A stretch of 6,193 nucleotides of DNA from CBDUBU01 sp965365465. GTDB lineage: Bacteria > Bacteroidota > Rhodothermia > Rhodothermales > DASSAV01. The stretch covers positions 1-6,193 of the forward strand of contig CBDUBU010000248.1 in NCBI GenBank assembly GCA_965365465.1, read 5' to 3'. Below are positions 1 to 5,887 of the stretch, piece after piece (position 1 is the first letter of the stretch; the number at the start of each line of letters is the position of its first letter). Under the pieces are notes generated by a model. That model worked only from the letters and a program-made list of their open reading frames with translations, searched no databases and was not told the origin of the DNA. The position numbers and the translations under genes were made by a program.

Positions 1-84
1 GTTTATCTCGCCTCAGCCATGATTTGGCTACTTTGATTGTCAACACACCCTAGAATAGAGATCAGGTTATTTCATGCGCTGTTG

Positions 85-92
85 TATTTTTG
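85..92 (+). promoter_or_regulatory. Possible Bacteroidota-type -7 promoter element
   Basis: The octamer TATTTTTG matches the Bacteroidota primary-sigma -7 consensus TAnnTTTG exactly. No convincing TTG-type -33 element sits about 19-21 bases upstream, so this is a weak call. If it is real, transcription would start near base 98-100, making the ATG at 99 leaderless or favouring the ATG at 135 as the start of the glycosyltransferase gene. A short, T-rich match like this can occur by chance. Confidence 0.2.
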
Positions 93-98
93 CCGGAT

Positions 99-2246
99 AT
101 GCAATCTTCTCTGCCCCTCCATACCACACACGCCATGACTGAGGCTCTGGCCCCTGACGTCCCGCCGGATCTTTCAGTTATCATTGTGAACTACAATGTG
201 CGGGAGTTTCTGGAACAGGCGCTGCGCTCTGTGGAACGGGCCGGCGCCGGCCTCCGGGTCGAGATTTTTGTGGTTGACAACAACTCGGCAGATGGCTCGG
301 TGGAAATGGTAAGGTCGCTGTTCCCCGATGTGCAGATGATTGCGAACGAGGAAAACGTCGGCTTTAGCAAGGCAAACAACCTGGCCATCCGCAAAGCCCG
401 CGCTCCTTATCTGCTGATCCTGAACCCCGACACGATCGTTCAGGAAGATACGCTCGTGAAGCTGGTACAGTTTATGGAGAGGCATCCGGAAGCAGGAGCC
501 GCCGGTTGCCAGATTCTAAACCCCGACGGCGCCTTTGCACCTGAAAGCCGTCGTTCCTTTCCAGTTCCCGCTGTCGCCTTTTACCGCCTCGTCGGACTGA
601 GCCGCCTGTTTCCACGGAGCCGGATCTTTGGACGTTATAACCTCACGTACCTCCCCAAAGATGAGGAAGCCGAGGTAGACGCTCTGAGCGGCTCCTGTAT
701 GCTGGTGCGCCGTTCGGCGCTTTACTTCTCGCGAGAGGAAGCCGAATCCTTGCAGGCCGCAGGGAAAAACCCGGACGAACTGCTCGCCCGCAGTGGGCCC
801 TGCCCTGGAAACCATGGGGCCGGTCTGCTCGACGAGGACTTCTTTATGTACGGCGAAGATCTGGACTGGTGCTTCCGTATCCAGCAGGCAGGCTGGAAGA
901 TTCTGTACACACCCGGCACGCAGATCATCCACTACAAGGGAGAAAGCACAAAAAAGGGTGAACTTCGGTACGTCCGGCTCTTCTATGGAGCCATGCTACA
1001 GTTTACACAGAAGCACTTCCAGAATCGCTACTCACGCATCTTTGCCTTGCTGCTCCGGTATGGCATCGTAGCACGCGCCGCATTGACCCTGATTCGGAAT
1101 GCGGCCCTTCGCGCCATCGATCCGGCTTTTGATTTCCTCCTTGTGTTCCTGGTCGTGACGTGCGTAGGGCTGCTGCGCTCTGCGCAGGCCAATGCCGAAC
1201 TGGCTTCTCTGTTTTACCTGTCAGTGGCTCCGGCTTACGCCCTGGGAACCGTGCTTGGCATTGCTGCCGTTGGCGGCTATCGCTTCCGGCGGCGGCGCCG
1301 GATCCGGCCTGCCCTGCTAGGGGTCGTTTTCGGCTTGGTGCTGGTAGCCGTCCTTTCCTTCTTCGTGAAGGAAATTGCTTTCTCACGTGTAGTTGTCCTC
1401 GTCAGCTTTCCTTTCTCTATCCTCCTTTTATCCCTTCGGCGGCTCGCAGGACAAAGGCGGCTTGAACCAAAGCGTGCTCTTGTTATAGGCCATGCTGCCG
1501 AGGCGCGCCGGCTCCAACGGATGCTTGGCAAACACCCACGCCCTCCGTTTACCCTGCTGGGCTATGTAGAGCCTGAAGAATATCACACCCTCGAGGTTTT
1601 TTCGGATCTTCCCAGGCTGGGAAGTTTGCGCCACCTGCGCGATCTGGTGCGCCTTCGCAAAATCGATGATGTGGTATTCGCCGCAGGTGGCCTCTCCAAC
1701 CGGGTTATTTTTCAACTCATTCACCAGCTCCAGGACCTGCCCGTTCAGTTCAAGATGCTAGCTGAGGGCAGCACCCATATTATCGGCAAAGCAGCCATCG
1801 AGGACCTTTCGCTTCCCTCTGTCATCGAAATGGAAGGGGCGTTGATCGCGCCGGGTAGTATTGCAGCGCGGCGCGCTTTCGAGATCCCGGTTGCCCTGCT
1901 GGGGGTGCTTCTCCACCCCCTCATCTGGCTCCTCGACAAAACAGTCAGAAACAATCCCTTCTTCTACCGGCTGGCCCGGCGCACCCGACAGATGCCGGAG
2001 GTGCTGCTTGGCAGGCGCGCCTTGATCGGCTACGACCCGGCTCAGAAACCGTGTCCGCCTGCGGAATGGAACCTGCTGCCAGGGGTCTTTGCAATCACGG
2101 ATATGCTTGCCACTGCTGCGCCGACAAGCTATGAGATAAACCAGGCTTACTGGTTTTATATTATTCACCGTTCCGTTTCTCTGGACTGGGATATCTTGCT
2201 GCGCTCACTCCGCCGCCTTGCAGATCCTTCCCTTCCTCCAGACTGA
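99..2246 (+). CDS. GT2 glycosyltransferase fused to a degenerate WbaP/WcaJ-like membrane sugar-transferase module
   Basis: This 715-residue inner-membrane protein probably adds a sugar to a lipid-linked glycan during surface polysaccharide synthesis. Residues about 25-300 form a GT-A family-2 domain: SVIIVNYN at 26-33, a VVDNNS nucleotide-binding strand, NPDT at 109-112 in the DxD position, and YGEDLDW at 251-257 with the probable catalytic acidic pair E253/D254. About 30 extra residues (roughly 210-243) sit just before that motif. Hydrophobic segments follow at about 345-362, 368-392, 404-423 and 431-446. Residues 459 to about 565 resemble the Rossmann-like CoA_binding_3 domain of polyisoprenyl-phosphate hexose-1-phosphate transferases. 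Residues about 590-705 keep the outline of the matching Bac_transf domain (membrane helix at 596-612, LLGRRALIGYDP near 636-647, then LLPG) but lack the KFRSM-type catalytic stretch. The GT2 assignment is firm; the sugar and acceptor are unknown. ATG 99 was chosen over TTG 90; ATG 135 is also plausible, and none has a Shine-Dalgarno sequence. Confidence 0.87.
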   Translation: MQSSLPLHTTHAMTEALAPDVPPDLSVIIVNYNVREFLEQALRSVERAGAGLRVEIFVVDNNSADGSVEMVRSLFPDVQMIANEENVGFSKANNLAIRKARAPYLLILNPDTIVQEDTLVKLVQFMERHPEAGAAGCQILNPDGAFAPESRRSFPVPAVAFYRLVGLSRLFPRSRIFGRYNLTYLPKDEEAEVDALSGSCMLVRRSALYFSREEAESLQAAGKNPDELLARSGPCPGNHGAGLLDEDFFMYGEDLDWCFRIQQAGWKILYTPGTQIIHYKGESTKKGELRYVRLFYGAMLQFTQKHFQNRYSRIFALLLRYGIVARAALTLIRNAALRAIDPAFDFLLVFLVVTCVGLLRSAQANAELASLFYLSVAPAYALGTVLGIAAVGGYRFRRRRRIRPALLGVVFGLVLVAVLSFFVKEIAFSRVVVLVSFPFSILLLSLRRLAGQRRLEPKRALVIGHAAEARRLQRMLGKHPRPPFTLLGYVEPEEYHTLEVFSDLPRLGSLRHLRDLVRLRKIDDVVFAAGGLSNRVIFQLIHQLQDLPVQFKMLAEGSTHIIGKAAIEDLSLPSVIEMEGALIAPGSIAARRAFEIPVALLGVLLHPLIWLLDKTVRNNPFFYRLARRTRQMPEVLLGRRALIGYDPAQKPCPPAEWNLLPGVFAITDMLATAAPTSYEINQAYWFYIIHRSVSLDWDILLRSLRRLADPSLPPD

Positions 2247-2277
2247 CCGCAGCACGAGCCTAACAGAATACCTTCCC

Positions 2278-3327
2278 ATGGCGAAACCTTCTGAAAAACA
2301 TCTTCTGGATTTCGAGAAACCGCTCGTTGAACTGGAGCGAAAGCTGGAAGAGATGAACCGGCTCAACGAAGAGCACAGCGAACTTGATCTCTCCAGAGAA
2401 ATCAGGGCGCTCGAACTGCGCGTCGAAGAACTGCGAACGTCGATCTTTCGAAACCTGACGCGCTGGCAGCGTGTGCAGATTGCCAGGCATCCCTCGCGCC
2501 CGTACTCGCTGGACTATTTTCATGCGCTCACAGAGGACTTTGTCGAACTGCACGGAGACCGGCTTTTCGGTGATGACCCTGCTATTGTCGGCGGCCTTGC
2601 GAAGTTTGTGGGCAGTCGCTACGGCTATCGGGACATGACTGTTGTGATGATCGGTCAGCAGAAGGGACGAGATACCAAAGAACGCAAATACCGCCGTTTC
2701 GGGATGCCGAACCCGGAGGGGTACCGCAAGGCGCTGCGTCTTATGGAAATGGCTGCCAAATTCAACAAGCCGGTTATCACGCTGCTCGACACGCCGGGCG
2801 CCTATCCCGGCATGGAGGCAGAAGAGCGGGGTCAGGCAGAGGCCATTGCACGCAATCTGTTCGAAATGGCGCGGCTGCCCGTCCCGGTCATCGTAGTCAT
2901 CATTGGCGAGGGCGCTTCCGGAGGCGCGCTGGGCCTCGGCGTAGGGGATCGTATTCTCATGCTGGAGAATGCCTGGTATTCGGTAATTTCCCCTGAGAGC
3001 TGTTCTTCCATTCTGTGGCGCTCCTGGGATTTCAAGGAGGAGGCCGCACGCGCGCTCAAGCTGACGGCTCCCGACCTCATAGCTATGAAACTGATAGATG
3101 AGATCCTGCCCGAACCCGTAGGCGGAGCGCACCGTGACCCACAGGCTGCCTTTGATGGAACCGGCTGGGCCATTGCGCGTGCCCTACAAGCCCTTGAAGG
3201 ATGCCCTCCTTCAGAACTGCTCGACGCGAGACTTGAAAAATTCGACCGTATGGGCTCCTACAAAGCTTCAGGCGCCGACGCTGAAGAAGCTTCTACCGGC
3301 ATTCCGCTTCGAACCTCTCTACCATAG
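2278..3327 (+). CDS. accA: Acetyl-CoA carboxylase carboxyltransferase subunit alpha
   Basis: AccA pairs with AccD to move the carboxyl group from carboxybiotin on the carrier protein AccB to acetyl-CoA. The product, malonyl-CoA, feeds cytoplasmic fatty-acid synthesis. The 349-residue protein begins with the charged helical region typical of AccA (about 1-65, LDFEKPLVELERKLEEM), followed by the crotonase-fold core: GQQKGRDTKE from 126, LDTPGAYPG from 170, GEGASGGALGLGVGD from 210 and YSVISPESCSSILW from 234. The last two are AccA signatures and supply glycine-rich oxyanion-hole regions. E. coli AccA is 319 residues; the excess here is mostly a polar C-terminal tail of about 18 residues after the conserved RMGSYK-like end. 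The start is the ATG opening MAKPSEKH, which gives the normal family N-terminus; an in-frame upstream TTG at 2218 would overlap the preceding gene. The gene lies 31 bases after the glycosyltransferase with no terminator between. No accD is visible here. Confidence 0.96.
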   Translation: MAKPSEKHLLDFEKPLVELERKLEEMNRLNEEHSELDLSREIRALELRVEELRTSIFRNLTRWQRVQIARHPSRPYSLDYFHALTEDFVELHGDRLFGDDPAIVGGLAKFVGSRYGYRDMTVVMIGQQKGRDTKERKYRRFGMPNPEGYRKALRLMEMAAKFNKPVITLLDTPGAYPGMEAEERGQAEAIARNLFEMARLPVPVIVVIIGEGASGGALGLGVGDRILMLENAWYSVISPESCSSILWRSWDFKEEAARALKLTAPDLIAMKLIDEILPEPVGGAHRDPQAAFDGTGWAIARALQALEGCPPSELLDARLEKFDRMGSYKASGADAEEASTGIPLRTSLP

Positions 3328-3352
3328 CATCCAGAGTATCCAGCAAGCATCC

Positions 3353-3778
3353 ATGTATTCGTATTCTTACCGCCACCGAGTGCGCTACCGCGAGTGTGAT
3401 CCGATGGGGTATGTCTACCACACCCATTACCTTGATTATTTTGAGGTGACGCGGACTGAAGCGCTCCGGGAAATGGGACTCGCTTACAAGACGCTGGAGG
3501 AGGCAGGCGTCATCATGCCCGTGATAGAAGCGTGCCTCCAGTACAAGCGCCCGGCGCACTATGATGATTTGCTGGAAATTACCTGCCTCATCCGTGAGGC
3601 TCCGCGTATGCGTCTGAGGCTGGATTACGAAGTGCGCCGGGTGGAGGAACCGACGGTGTTGACCACAGGGCACGTGACCATTTGCTTCGTTGATGCCGCC
3701 CGCAACCGCCCGATCCCTGCTCCGCCGATGATTGTCTCTGTATTTGAACAGACACTTTCCGGGCTGACGGTATCCTGA
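3353..3778 (+). CDS. 4HBT-family acyl-CoA thioesterase, YbgC/FadM type
   Basis: This 141-residue protein is a single hotdog-fold domain of the 4-hydroxybenzoyl-CoA thioesterase family, whose members hydrolyse acyl-CoA thioesters in the cytoplasm. The N-terminal motif YRECDPMGYVYHTHYLDYFE (12-31) matches the family signature: D16 is at the usual catalytic aspartate position and H23 at the usual histidine. The central part (IEACLQYKRPAHYDD) matches the second strand region common in YbgC-like proteins. The length fits the family (about 130-150 residues). The chosen ATG gives MYSYSYRHRVRY, directly ahead of the first strand; a longer reading from 3134 would lie mostly inside accA and adds nothing recognisable. 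It starts 25 bases after accA, so co-transcription and a role around acyl-CoA pools are plausible. Substrate chain length cannot be read from the sequence. In some bacteria relatives work with Tol-Pal or in menaquinone synthesis; neither context is visible here. Confidence 0.88.
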   Translation: MYSYSYRHRVRYRECDPMGYVYHTHYLDYFEVTRTEALREMGLAYKTLEEAGVIMPVIEACLQYKRPAHYDDLLEITCLIREAPRMRLRLDYEVRRVEEPTVLTTGHVTICFVDAARNRPIPAPPMIVSVFEQTLSGLTVS

Positions 3779-3835
3779 CGCATTCCCTTCACGCCAACGC
3801 TGCATTCGCCATCCTGCCGACCTTTCTGACCATTC

Positions 3836-4723
3836 ATGCTGCCCTCTTATCTTACTCAAAGCGCCCTGTATGATCTGATTTATCGCGCCCTCCGGGAGGA
3901 TGTCGGGGCGGGAGATGTCACTACGCTGGCTACGGTGCGGCCTGATGCCATGGCAGAGGGTCATTTTGTCGCAAAAGAGGGCGGCGTGCTTGCCGGACTT
4001 CGCGTAACCGAATGTGTCTTTCAGGCAGTGGATGACAGGCTCGAAACCTCGTGGGCGGCAGAAGAAGGGAGCGCTGTGCAGAAGGGCGCCCGGATCGGAA
4101 CCGTACGAGGACCGGCGCGAAGCATTCTTACCGCAGAACGTCTCAGTCTCAACCTCATGCAGCGCATGAGCGGCATTGCTACGGCTGCCCGACAAATGGT
4201 GAATGCCGTCAAGCCTTACAAGGCGAAGATCCTTGACACGCGGAAAACGGCTCCAGGGCTTCGCCTGCTGGACAAATGGGCAGTCAAGCTCGGCGGCGGC
4301 GAAAACCACAGGATTGGCCTTTATGACATGATCCTGATTAAGGATAACCATATCACGGCGGCAGGCGGCATTCACTACGCCATTGACGCGGCTGTGGCCT
4401 ACAAAGAAGCATACGGGCTGCCGCTGCAGATTGAAGTAGAAGTGAGAACCCTGGACGAAATACAGGATGTCCTGGAAACGGGAGAAGCCGACTTCATCCT
4501 GCTCGACAACATGGCCCGGATGAAACCCGACGGAACCGTAGATGTCTCGCTCCTTGCTGCGGCTGTCCAGGCCGTCGATGGACGCATTTTCACCGAGGCA
4601 TCCGGCAATGTCACGATAGATACCGTGACAGACATTGCAGCCACCGGCGTTGACTTTATCTCGTGCGGGGCGCTAACGCACTCCGTCAGAGCGATGGACA
4701 TATCGCTGAAGATTCATCTGTGA
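3836..4723 (+). CDS. nadC: Nicotinate-nucleotide pyrophosphorylase (quinolinate phosphoribosyltransferase, carboxylating)
   Basis: NadC converts quinolinate and PRPP to nicotinate mononucleotide, CO2 and pyrophosphate in de novo NAD synthesis. The 295-residue length matches the family (E. coli 297). The N-terminal sandwich domain contains REDVGAGDVTT (20-30) and the AERLSLNLMQRMSGIAT stretch with R102. The barrel domain carries ILDTRKTAPGLR (132-143; R136 and K137), KLGGGENHR (151-159; H158 and R159), ILIKDNHI (166-173; K169), EVEV (200-203), ILLDNM (221-226; D224), EASGNV and a C-terminal phosphate-binding ISCGALTHS. These correspond to the substrate and PRPP contacts known in the family, so the enzyme should be active. 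It follows the thioesterase by 57 bases with no terminator between, and is the last gene of the apparent operon. No Shine-Dalgarno sequence precedes ATG 3836. nadA and nadB are not in the window. Confidence 0.97.
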   Translation: MLPSYLTQSALYDLIYRALREDVGAGDVTTLATVRPDAMAEGHFVAKEGGVLAGLRVTECVFQAVDDRLETSWAAEEGSAVQKGARIGTVRGPARSILTAERLSLNLMQRMSGIATAARQMVNAVKPYKAKILDTRKTAPGLRLLDKWAVKLGGGENHRIGLYDMILIKDNHITAAGGIHYAIDAAVAYKEAYGLPLQIEVEVRTLDEIQDVLETGEADFILLDNMARMKPDGTVDVSLLAAAVQAVDGRIFTEASGNVTIDTVTDIAATGVDFISCGALTHSVRAMDISLKIHL

Positions 4724-4768
4724 ACCGCCCCATCATATACCCCCTTAATGCCCTGCATTTAAAGCAAT

Positions 4769-4794
4769 TGACAGATCTCGACACAAGTCTGTCA
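4769..4794. repeat. Inverted repeat, possible operator or transcript hairpin
   Basis: TGACAGA at 4769-4775 and TCTGTCA at 4788-4794 are perfect 7-base inverted arms separated by 12 bases. No T-run follows, so it is not a typical intrinsic terminator for nadC. It could be a dimeric regulator site or a 3'-end stabilising hairpin. The arms are short enough that chance remains possible. Confidence 0.35.
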
Positions 4795-4968
4795 CCTCAG
4801 CTTGAAAGTCGTGTAACGCTGCGTTTCTGAGAGAACATAGGCGCGGGGGAGCCGGTCTAAGGTTACAGAGTACGGAAAAAAGACCTGCTTCGAGATTCGT
4901 TTCAGGAAGGCTGCTCTTGCAGGCCGCCCTGTCCAGAGAAGAATCTCTAGTGTATGTTGAATTGAGAT

Positions 4969-4972
4969 GGAG
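4969..4972 (+). promoter_or_regulatory. Shine-Dalgarno sequence of the PRC-barrel gene
   Basis: GGAG ends 8 bases before the ATG at 4981, a normal spacing. It is the only clear Shine-Dalgarno sequence in the window and supports the chosen start. The other genes have none, which suggests that this one may be translated more strongly or differently. Confidence 0.5.
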
Positions 4973-4980
4973 ATAGAACC

Positions 4981-5370
4981 ATGAGAGATTATAACCCGCA
5001 GATTATGTCCGCGACCACGCTGGTTGGCGATGAGGTATACAATAGCAAGGATGAACACATAGGCGAAATCAAGGAGTTTATGCTTGACCTCGACTCAGGG
5101 CAGGTAGCCTATGCGGTGTTGTCCTTTGGAGGGTTCCTGGGCATGGGCGACAAACTGTTCGCCATCCCGTGGGAGGCCCTTACCGTGGACACTGAGAATA
5201 AACGCGTCCTTCTTGACGTAGATAAGGAGAAGCTCAAGAATGCACCGGGCTTTGACAAAGACAACTGGCCGTCTTCGCCCGACCGCACCTTCATCGATCA
5301 GGTGCATCAGCATTATGGCTATGACCCCTACTACAGGCGCAGCAACACGGGTGCGGCTCTGACGATGTAA
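4981..5370 (+). CDS. PRC-barrel domain protein
   Basis: This is a 129-residue soluble protein with no signal peptide or membrane segment. Residues about 9-85 fit the PRC-barrel beta-barrel: MSATTLVGDEVYNSKDEHIGEIKEF, with the conserved short loop G-x-x-V-x(2)-SKDEHIGEI, then DLDSGQVAYAVLSFGGFLGMGDKLFAIPW and a final strand KRVLLDVDKEKL. The tail KNAPGFDKDNWP is characteristic of free-standing PRC-barrel proteins that in many bacteria are linked to stress responses. The remaining tail (HQHYGYDPYYRR) is aromatic and polar. PRC domains also occur in the RNA-processing factor RimM and in photosynthetic reaction-centre H subunits, but the layout here is the stand-alone type, whose molecular role is poorly defined. 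It appears monocistronic: a 257-base gap precedes it and a strong terminator follows 25 bases after the stop codon. Confidence 0.88.
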   Translation: MRDYNPQIMSATTLVGDEVYNSKDEHIGEIKEFMLDLDSGQVAYAVLSFGGFLGMGDKLFAIPWEALTVDTENKRVLLDVDKEKLKNAPGFDKDNWPSSPDRTFIDQVHQHYGYDPYYRRSNTGAALTM

Positions 5371-5395
5371 TACACCGCGAACCCGATCAAAGTCG

Positions 5396-5435
5396 AAAAG
5401 GCCGGCGCAGGCAGATAGCTTGCGCCGGCCTTTTT
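5396..5435 (+). terminator. Strong intrinsic terminator after the PRC-barrel gene
   Basis: A perfect 14-base-pair inverted repeat pairs AAAAGGCCGGCGCA (5396-5409) with TGCGCCGGCCTTTT (5421-5434), leaving an 11-base loop. The stem core is almost all G and C, and the right arm ends in a run of five T. The A-run at the left edge would give a U-tail on the other strand too, so it could terminate in both directions. It separates the PRC-barrel gene from the small peptide gene downstream. Confidence 0.93.
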
Positions 5436-5457
5436 GTATGTGCGGTCGCCTTTCAGC

Positions 5458-5481
5458 ATCCAGGCTATGCGCCAAAAGTTA
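5458..5481 (+). repeat. Bipartite direct repeat, copy A (upstream of the peptide gene)
   Basis: This copy consists of ATCCAGGCTATGCGC (5458-5472), one base, then AAAAGTTA (5474-5481). The same two blocks recur at 5888-5919: the first with 13 of 15 bases identical, the second identical, separated by 9 bases instead of 1. It lies between the terminator and the small peptide gene, where a promoter or regulator site is expected. Confidence 0.5.
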
Positions 5482-5504
5482 ACACAACCCCCTTCCCGAT
5501 CCGT

Positions 5505-5510
5505 TATAAA
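5505..5510 (+). promoter_or_regulatory. Possible -10 element of the peptide gene
   Basis: TATAAA, within GTTATAAAAT, lies 33 bases before the ATG at 5544 in otherwise GC-rich sequence. The nearest -35-like hexamer, TTAACA at 5479-5484, is 20 bases away, longer than the usual 17. The position after a terminator and before a stand-alone gene makes a promoter here expected; the exact elements are uncertain. Confidence 0.35.
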
Positions 5511-5543
5511 ATCTGCGCTCCCGGCTCGTATCTTGCTCTGTGA

Positions 5544-5786
5544 ATGAGCCTCCCGATTGAGGCAACAGACCTCAGAGCCAACATGAAAGCATCAATTGAA
5601 AAAACCACACCCCTGAAGGCGCCGGAAGCCAAACGGCCCTATCATTCTCCTGCCCTCGCCACTTTTGGATCAATCAAAGCACTCACGAGCTTCAGTCCGG
5701 ACGAGATGAGCAAAGAGAAAATAGATGATTATTTTGTTTTTGGGCCTGACGTACGCTGCAAACTCCTGTACAGCCAGATTTCGTAG
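5544..5786 (+). CDS. Small peptide with lasso-peptide-type leader (candidate RiPP precursor)
   Basis: This 80-residue peptide has no signal peptide or membrane segment. Its middle reads KRPYHSPALATFGSIKALT (30-48), which fits the lasso precursor leader consensus Y-x2-P-x-L-x3-G-x5-T with Y33, P36, L38, G42 and T48 in register. In studied lasso peptides the leader tyrosine and proline bind the RRE (PqqD-like) protein, and the threonine is the second-last leader residue. Cleavage after S49 would leave a 31-residue core (50-80) starting FSPDEMSKE and containing one cysteine, C72. E58 would be core residue 9, an allowed ring-closing position. A phenylalanine at position 1 and a 31-residue core are both unusual, so this may be a relative of lasso precursors rather than a true one. 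No lasso cyclase, protease or RRE gene is in the window. The start is uncertain: ATG 5544 is used, but ATG 5583 (67 residues) keeps the whole motif. It stands alone behind a terminator. Confidence 0.7.
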   Translation: MSLPIEATDLRANMKASIEKTTPLKAPEAKRPYHSPALATFGSIKALTSFSPDEMSKEKIDDYFVFGPDVRCKLLYSQIS

Positions 5787-5787
5787 C

Positions 5788-5803
5788 AGGCGGAGCACCG
5801 CCT
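5788..5803 (+). terminator. Weak hairpin directly after the peptide gene
   Basis: AGGCGG (5788-5793) pairs with CCGCCT (5798-5803) around a 4-base loop, starting two bases after the stop codon. The stem is short and there is no T-run behind it (TACATAACC follows), so termination would be inefficient unless assisted. Its position is what one expects for a transcript 3' end. Confidence 0.35.
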
Positions 5804-5834
5804 TACATAACCAGCCGAAACCCAACCTTTAGTT

Positions 5835-5849
5835 TGCGCCGGCGGCGCA
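5835..5849. repeat. Compact GC-rich inverted repeat
   Basis: TGCGCC (5835-5840) pairs with GGCGCA (5844-5849) around a 3-base loop. No T-run follows. A further GGCGCC at 5875-5880 could compete for pairing with the left arm. The function is unknown; it may help end or stabilise the peptide transcript. Confidence 0.35.
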
Positions 5850-5887
5850 GATTCTGCAATTTCTGGCGCCTGTAACTTCATATTTTA

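Larger units (their letters stand above)
4724..4980. other. Intergenic region between nadC and the PRC-barrel gene
   Basis: This 257-base gap has no recognisable coding region, tRNA or T-tailed terminator. It holds an inverted repeat at 4769-4794 and a loose TGTAAC/GTTACA pair at 4812-4817 and 4862-4867, 44 bases apart. The promoter of the PRC-barrel gene presumably lies in its right half. TATGTTGA at 4953-4960 resembles the Bacteroidota -7 element only partly (TAnnTTTG, mismatched at the end). The minus-strand open frame across it matches no family I know and runs into the PRC gene. Confidence 0.5.

Noticed and set aside
15..29. AGCCA/TGGCT hairpin at the left edge as a terminator of an upstream gene
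   Set aside because: The stem is only five base pairs and is followed by ACTTTGATTG rather than a T-run. The upstream gene is outside the window, so it cannot be tested.
2260..3132. Long minus-strand open frame (290 codons)
   Set aside because: It is antisense to accA, whose catalytic motifs are unambiguous. The reverse translation shows no family features.
3134..3352. Longer thioesterase with an N-terminal extension from 3134
   Set aside because: The added 73 residues are encoded inside accA in another frame and match nothing in the 4HBT family. The ATG at 3353 gives the normal family start.
3293..4375. Long minus-strand open frame (360 codons)
   Set aside because: It lies opposite the thioesterase and nadC genes, both with clear family motifs. 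Its translation is rich in Arg and His with no recognisable domain, as expected for an antisense shadow in GC-rich DNA.
4768..4773. TTGACA as a -35 box for the PRC-barrel gene
   Set aside because: No -10-like hexamer lies 16-18 bases downstream (GTCACC is there), and the hexamer is part of the inverted repeat at 4769-4794.
4812..4900. Possible tRNA or structured RNA in the nadC/PRC gap (TGTAAC/GTTACA pair and a TTCGAGAT stretch)
   Set aside because: No cloverleaf with acceptor, anticodon and T-arm stems could be built. The paired blocks are six bases and 44 bases apart, too weak to call.
4792..5058. Minus-strand open frame (88 codons) crossing the nadC/PRC gap
   Set aside because: It overlaps the start of the PRC-barrel gene, has no recognisable motif, and the overlapped part is explained by the + strand gene.
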